Positions 5,474 to 9,397 of a DNA stretch of 9,397 bases are shown here, one piece after another. Location: positions 1 through 9,397 of the forward strand of contig NZ_CDSC02000012.1 of NCBI RefSeq assembly GCF_001298715.1, given 5' to 3'. The notes under the pieces are model-generated. The model was not told the DNA's origin, searched no databases, and saw only the letters and a list, made by a program, of their open reading frames with translations. The stretch comes from Bathymodiolus azoricus thioautotrophic gill symbiont. GTDB lineage: Bacteria > Pseudomonadota > Gammaproteobacteria > PS1 > Pseudothioglobaceae. How positions within the stretch are numbered: position 1 is the first letter of the stretch; each line of letters opens with the position of its first letter. The position numbers and the translations under genes were made by a program.

Positions 5474-6238
5474 ATGGCATTAGAAGCACTTATTTTTGAT
5501 GTAGATGGCACATTAGCAAACACTGAGCGTGATGGGCATTTGGTCGCCTTTAATGAAGCATTCAAGGAATTGGGGCTGGATTGGCTTTGGACAAATGCGC
5601 TTTATCACGAGTTACTGGATGTGACTGGTGGTCAATTACGCATTAAACATTACCTGAAAACGCATCGCCCTGATTTTGAGTGTGATGATATAGATGCGCT
5701 TGCTAAAAAGGTGCATGGTTTAAAAACCAAAATTTATGTGCGTCTTGCTGATGCTGGTGCTATCCCCCTAAGAACGGGGGTGGCTCGTTTGTTTAGTGAA
5801 GCACGCAAAGCTGGTTTGAGATTGGCAATTGCCACCACCACCACGCCTGCCAATGTTGATGCACTCATCACGCATACATTGGGTGCTGATGCGCTGGACT
5901 GGTTTGAGGTGATTGGTGCAGGTGATATAGTGCCAAATCTTAAACCAGCAGGGGATATTTATCATTATGTGTTAAAGCAAATGAACCTGAAACCTAATCA
6001 GGCGATTGCTTTTGAAGATTCGCACAATGGCATTGTCTCGTCAACTGATGCAGGATTAAAAACATTGATTACTGTTAATGAATACACTAAGACGCATCAG
6101 TTTGATGGCGCAATGGCGGTGCTTAATCACTTAGGTGAACCTAACAACAAGCCATTTACAGTATTAGAGGGTGAGCGTACTGAGCACACCTATGTAGGTA
6201 TTGATTATTTACAAGAATTGTATGCAAACACTTATTGA
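5474..6238 (+). CDS. cbbY: HAD-superfamily phosphatase, CbbY type
   Basis: CbbY proteins dephosphorylate xylulose-1,5-bisphosphate, a misfire product that inhibits Rubisco. The 254 residues carry all four HAD motifs: FDVDGT (nucleophile D9 and acid/base D11), ATTTT (T121-T124), K157 in NLKPAGDIY, and FEDSHNG (E181, D182). The helical cap (about residues 17-90) includes FNEAFKELGLDWLW and TGGQLRIKHYL, which resemble Rubisco-operon CbbY more than phosphoglycolate phosphatase Gph or beta-phosphoglucomutase. No Rubisco genes lie in the window, so the substrate is inferred from family likeness. The ATG has no clear Shine-Dalgarno and sits six bases after a TATAAT. The 3' end overlaps ilvA by 17 bases. 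A sugar-phosphate phosphatase of another specificity remains possible. Confidence 0.85.
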   Translation: MALEALIFDVDGTLANTERDGHLVAFNEAFKELGLDWLWTNALYHELLDVTGGQLRIKHYLKTHRPDFECDDIDALAKKVHGLKTKIYVRLADAGAIPLRTGVARLFSEARKAGLRLAIATTTTPANVDALITHTLGADALDWFEVIGAGDIVPNLKPAGDIYHYVLKQMNLKPNQAIAFEDSHNGIVSSTDAGLKTLITVNEYTKTHQFDGAMAVLNHLGEPNNKPFTVLEGERTEHTYVGIDYLQELYANTY

Positions 6239-7715
6239 TTTAGTAAACGCCACGCGCGTTTATGAGGTTGCGAGTGAAACGCCATTGAGTGTTGCGCACC
6301 AACTCAGTGTGCGTAGCAAAAATACCATTTATTTAAAGCGTGAAGACAAGCAGGTAGTGCATTCTTTTAAACTTAGGGGCGCTTATCAAAAAATATCTGG
6401 CTTGTCGGCTCAACAAAAAGCCAAAGGTGTCGTAGCATCTAGTGCGGGTAATCACGCACAAGGCGTGGCGTTGTCTGCCAGCAAACTCGGCATTGAGTCG
6501 GTGATTGTGATGCCACTTTACACCCCTAAAATCAAAGTCAATGCTGTTGAGCAACTGGGTGGTAAAGTGGTATTGCATGGCGATGTGTATGATGATGCAT
6601 TTGCCTATGCCAAGCAATTAGAACAACAACAAGATTTGGTCTTTATCCACCCGTATGATGATATTGAAGTGATGGCAGGTCAGGCGACTATCGCTAAAGA
6701 ACTGTTAAAGCAAAATCCAAAGATGGACAAGGTCTTTATCCCTGTGGGTGGTGGCGGATTGATTGCAGGTATGGCAACTTATATCAAACATTATGCGCCA
6801 AATATTCAAGTTATCGGTGTTGAACCAGAAGATTCACCAACCTTGTATCAATCATTTAAAAATTCTGAGCGTATCACCTTGCCAGAAGTAGGGCGTTTTG
6901 CCGATGGCGTGGCAGTTAAGCAAATTGGCGAAGTCACTTATCCGATTGCCAAAGAAGTAGTGGATGAGGTTGTACTTGTGAGTAATGATGAGATTTGTGC
7001 TGCGATTAAAGATATTTATGAAGATGTGCGCTCTATTGCAGAGCCTTCTGGTGCACTTGCCACGGCAGGGTTAAAAAAGTATATTAAGCAAAACAATATC
7101 AAAGGTGAGAATTTAGTCGCCATTGTCTCAGGTGCAAATGTGAATTTTGACCGCCTACGCTATATCGCTGAGCGTGCTGATTTGGGTGAACACAATGAAG
7201 CCATTATTGCTGCTACCATTGATGAAAAACCAGGTAGTTTTTTAAAATTTTGTGAATTGTTAGACAACCATGCCATCACCGAATTTAATTATCGTTACAC
7301 GCCCTCTAGCCAAGCGCGTATTTTTGTTGGTGTTGCGCTCAGCAAAGGGCTTGATGAGAAACAAGCACTGATTAACAAACTTTCGCAATCATTTGATGTC
7401 TTAGATATGAGCGACAACTCTATTGCCAAGACGCATATTCGTTATATGGTAGGTGGGCGTGCTGATGCTGATAACGAGGTTTTGTATCGTTTTGAATTTC
7501 CTGAGCGTCCTGGTGCTTTATTAGACTTCTTGAAAAAAATCGGCAGTGATTGGAATATTTCTTTATTCCATTACCGTAATCACGGCGCCGATTTTGGACG
7601 CGTATTAATTGGACTACAAGTTGATGATGTGGATAATATTGAGCGTAGTTTTGACGAATTAGGCTATTTCTACCAAAATGAAACCAACAACAAAGCCTAT
7701 CAATATTTCCTTTAG
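6222..7715 (+). CDS. ilvA: Biosynthetic threonine ammonia-lyase (threonine deaminase)
   Basis: PLP enzyme that turns threonine into 2-oxobutanoate, the first step of isoleucine synthesis. With 497 residues it is close to E. coli IlvA (514). The catalytic domain shows KREDKQVVHSFKLRGA with PLP-binding K50, SSAGNHAQGVA, the phosphate loop PVGGGGLIAG near residue 175, and VSGANVNFDRLR. Two C-terminal ACT-like regulatory domains follow (AAIDEKPGSF-like segment ATIDEKPGSFLKFCELL, then FEFPERPGALLDFLKKIG), which marks the isoleucine-inhibited biosynthetic form rather than the short catabolic TdcB. I chose ATG 6222 over the in-frame TTG 6201 because ATG gives a sensible N-terminus and a shorter overlap with the phosphatase gene. 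The 3' end overlaps rimI by 38 bases. No leader peptide or attenuator is seen upstream. Confidence 0.96.
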   Translation: MQTLIDLVNATRVYEVASETPLSVAHQLSVRSKNTIYLKREDKQVVHSFKLRGAYQKISGLSAQQKAKGVVASSAGNHAQGVALSASKLGIESVIVMPLYTPKIKVNAVEQLGGKVVLHGDVYDDAFAYAKQLEQQQDLVFIHPYDDIEVMAGQATIAKELLKQNPKMDKVFIPVGGGGLIAGMATYIKHYAPNIQVIGVEPEDSPTLYQSFKNSERITLPEVGRFADGVAVKQIGEVTYPIAKEVVDEVVLVSNDEICAAIKDIYEDVRSIAEPSGALATAGLKKYIKQNNIKGENLVAIVSGANVNFDRLRYIAERADLGEHNEAIIAATIDEKPGSFLKFCELLDNHAITEFNYRYTPSSQARIFVGVALSKGLDEKQALINKLSQSFDVLDMSDNSIAKTHIRYMVGGRADADNEVLYRFEFPERPGALLDFLKKIGSDWNISLFHYRNHGADFGRVLIGLQVDDVDNIERSFDELGYFYQNETNNKAYQYFL

Positions 7716-8133
7716 AGTATTTGATGTACAAGATATCGATGATGTCTTGGCAATAGAGCGACTGGTTTACAAAATACCTTGGAATAAGGCGAAGTTCACT
7801 CATAGTCTGAACAATCCCAATATTTTAGCGTACTTAATATTTAAAGACAATCAAATATTGGGTTATAGTATTGCACTGTGCGTGTCTAAGACGGCTGATT
7901 TGCTCAATATTTGCATTCATCCTGATTATCAGTATCAAGGTTTGGGTCAGAAGTTGTTTGATTATCAACTGCAAACATCAGGCGTTAAAGAAATCTTTAT
8001 TGAAGTGCGTGTTTCTAATCACAGCGCCTTATTGTTTTATAAAAAACTCGGATTTGAAGTCATTAATACGCGTAAAAAATATTATTCAGATAGTGAAGAC
8101 GCTATAATACTGCGTTTTATAACAGATAATTAA
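7678..8133 (+). CDS. rimI: Ribosomal protein S18 alanine N-acetyltransferase (RimI-type GNAT)
   Basis: GNAT enzyme expected to acetylate the N-terminal alanine of ribosomal protein S18 with acetyl-CoA. The 151 residues match the family size (about 150). The acetyl-CoA loop is QYQGLG (residues 85-90, Q-x-x-G-x-G) after LLNICIHPDY. The RimI-typical stretch IEVRVSNHSALLFYKKLGFEVINTRKKYY holds E109 and Y121, spaced like catalytic E103 and Y115 of E. coli RimI, followed by the C-terminal RxxYY. The start overlaps ilvA by 38 bases; it is the only plausible ATG in frame, and any later start would cut the first strand of the fold. Other GNAT specificities cannot be excluded, but the motif pattern favours RimI. 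It ends 3 bp before icd. Confidence 0.88.
   Translation: MKPTTKPINISFRVFDVQDIDDVLAIERLVYKIPWNKAKFTHSLNNPNILAYLIFKDNQILGYSIALCVSKTADLLNICIHPDYQYQGLGQKLFDYQLQTSGVKEIFIEVRVSNHSALLFYKKLGFEVINTRKKYYSDSEDAIILRFITDN
8103..8108 (+). promoter_or_regulatory. Candidate -10 box for icd inside rimI
   Basis: A perfect TATAAT lies within the last rimI codons, placing transcription start near 8115 and leaving about 22 untranslated bases before the icd ATG. The -35 region at 17-bp spacing (TATTAT, 8080-8085) is poor. A separate promoter would make sense for a central metabolic enzyme placed after a low-demand gene, but support is consensus only. Confidence 0.3.
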
Positions 8134-8136
8134 TCA

Positions 8137-9384
8137 ATGACTTATAAGTATATTCATATGCCAGTTGATGGTACAAAAATCACCTTTAAAGATGGTGTTA
8201 TCCAAGTGCCAGACAAGCCAGTTATTGGTTATATTGAAGGTGATGGTATTGGCGCGGATGTTTCACCAATTATGAAAAAAGTCATTGACGCAGTTGTAAG
8301 CAAAACCTACCACGGTGAGAGAGCCATCCAATGGATGGAAATCTATGCTGGTGAAAAAGCCAATGTGTTATACGGCGAATATCTACCGCAAGAAACCCTT
8401 GATGCGATTCAAGCGCTTTCAGTAGCAATCAAAGGTCCGCTAACCACGCCTGTGGGTGGCGGTATGCGCTCACTCAATGTTGCTATTCGCCAAGAGCTTG
8501 ATTTGTTTATTTGTCAACGCCCAGTACAATACTTTGTTGGCACACCAACACCTGTCAAAGCACCTGAAAAAGTTGATATGGTCATTTTCAGAGAAAATTC
8601 TGAAGATATTTATGCAGGTATTGAATATCAAGCAGGCACAGATGAGGTAAAAAAAGTCATCGACTTTTTGCAAAATGAAATGGGCACAACCAAGATTCGC
8701 TTTCCTCAAACTTCTGGCATTGGCATTAAGCCAGTGTCGCAAGAAGGTACGCAGCGTTTAGTGCGTGCTGCTATTCAATACGCCATTGATAACGACAAAG
8801 ATTCAGTAACTTTGGTGCATAAAGGCAACATCATGAAGTTCACCGAAGGTGGTTTTAGAGATTGGGGTTATCAGCTTGCACAAGACGAGTTCGACGCTAA
8901 AGTTGTCAGTGATGGACCTTGGTGTGCATTTAGCAATCCAAACACGGGCACAACGATCACTGTTAAAGATGTCATTGCCGATGCTTTCTTACAGCAAATC
9001 CTATTACGCCCAGAAGAATATTCAGTGATTGCTACACTCAACTTAAATGGCGACTATATCTCAGATGCTTTAGCAGCGCAAGTAGGTGGTATTGGCATTG
9101 CACCAGGTGCTAACTTGTCAGATACTACCGCAGTATTTGAAGCCACACACGGCACAGCACCAAAATATGCTGGACAAAATAAAGTTAATCCAGGTTCAAT
9201 TATTCTTTCAGCAGAGATGATGCTTAGACATATGGGTTGGACGAAAGCTGCAAATAATGTACTAAGTGCTATGTCAAATGTGATTCAAAACAAAACGGTA
9301 ACTTACGACCTAGAAAGACTAATGGAAGGCGCTACTTTGTTATCTTGTTCTGAGTTTGGTGATGCGATGATTGATTCTTTATAG
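8137..9384 (+). CDS. icd: NADP-dependent isocitrate dehydrogenase
   Basis: Oxidatively decarboxylates isocitrate to 2-oxoglutarate, making NADPH and the carbon skeleton for glutamate. The 415 residues align with E. coli Icd (416) one residue offset throughout. Substrate residues S112, N114, R118, R128, R152, Y159 and K229 and metal ligands D282, D306 and D310 are all present. NADP-selecting residues K343, Y344, V350, Y390 and R394 match E. coli K344, Y345, V351, Y391 and R395, so NADP rather than NAD is the cofactor. S112 is the position that AceK phosphorylates in E. coli; no aceK is seen here. The ATG follows rimI by 3 bp without a clear Shine-Dalgarno. Coding is complete; only 13 bases follow the stop, and no terminator is visible. 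Confidence 0.98.
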   Translation: MTYKYIHMPVDGTKITFKDGVIQVPDKPVIGYIEGDGIGADVSPIMKKVIDAVVSKTYHGERAIQWMEIYAGEKANVLYGEYLPQETLDAIQALSVAIKGPLTTPVGGGMRSLNVAIRQELDLFICQRPVQYFVGTPTPVKAPEKVDMVIFRENSEDIYAGIEYQAGTDEVKKVIDFLQNEMGTTKIRFPQTSGIGIKPVSQEGTQRLVRAAIQYAIDNDKDSVTLVHKGNIMKFTEGGFRDWGYQLAQDEFDAKVVSDGPWCAFSNPNTGTTITVKDVIADAFLQQILLRPEEYSVIATLNLNGDYISDALAAQVGGIGIAPGANLSDTTAVFEATHGTAPKYAGQNKVNPGSIILSAEMMLRHMGWTKAANNVLSAMSNVIQNKTVTYDLERLMEGATLLSCSEFGDAMIDSL

Positions 9385-9397
9385 GTATTTAGAGATC

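Noticed and set aside
6201..6221. TTG start for ilvA giving seven extra residues
   Set aside because: The ATG at 6222 is in frame, needs a shorter overlap with the upstream gene, and the extra residues do not resemble an IlvA N-terminus.
6333..6617. 94-codon minus-strand frame opposite the ilvA catalytic domain
   Set aside because: It opposes the conserved PLP-binding region and has no domain signature.
7420..7803. 127-codon minus-strand frame across the ilvA-rimI junction
   Set aside because: Both plus-strand genes have clear family motifs here; the antisense product resembles nothing and begins inside rimI.

Overview
The window is a low-GC bacterial chromosome segment, densely packed with housekeeping genes. 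ThiL, DksA, NfuA, HPPK and Icd all look gammaproteobacterial. A CbbY-type phosphatase hints at a Calvin-cycle autotroph. Low GC, overlapping genes and this gene mix fit the sulfur-oxidising SUP05/Thioglobaceae/Bathymodiolus-symbiont group. That placement is inference from gene content; no marker in the window proves it.

Left edge (1-392): the 3' end of an unidentified lysine-rich gene overlaps, by ATGA, a truncated RhuM-type gene. This stretch is much more AT-rich than what follows (27% GC by hand count against 42% in folK) and looks like the decayed edge of an accessory island.

Cofactor block (392-4930, + strand): folK (folate), panB, fic, panC (pantothenate/CoA), nfuA (Fe-S delivery) and thiL (thiamine diphosphate). 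Apart from fic, the genes overlap by a few bases and look like one operon. A Fic-family enzyme with an N-terminal helix-turn-helix-like segment sits between panB and panC, which act in the same pathway. It is preceded by a 116-bp AT-rich regulatory region carrying two 41-bp tandem operator-like repeats built from GTATA/TATAC half-sites. This fic locus is the most interesting part of the window.

Middle (4931-5473): thiL and dksA converge on a 30-bp perfect palindrome that is flanked by T tracts on the left and A tracts on the right, the reverse of an ordinary intrinsic terminator. dksA (stringent-response cofactor of RNA polymerase) and the CbbY-type phosphatase gene diverge from a 49-bp spacer, in which a single palindromic ATTATAAT could serve as the -10 box for both.

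Right block (5474-9384, + strand): cbbY-like phosphatase, ilvA (isoleucine synthesis), rimI (ribosomal protein acetyltransferase) and icd (NADP isocitrate dehydrogenase). The first three overlap, and icd follows after 3 bp, possibly with its own promoter inside rimI. No tRNA, rRNA, CRISPR array or complete mobile element was seen, and no gene-free stretch exceeds 300 bases.
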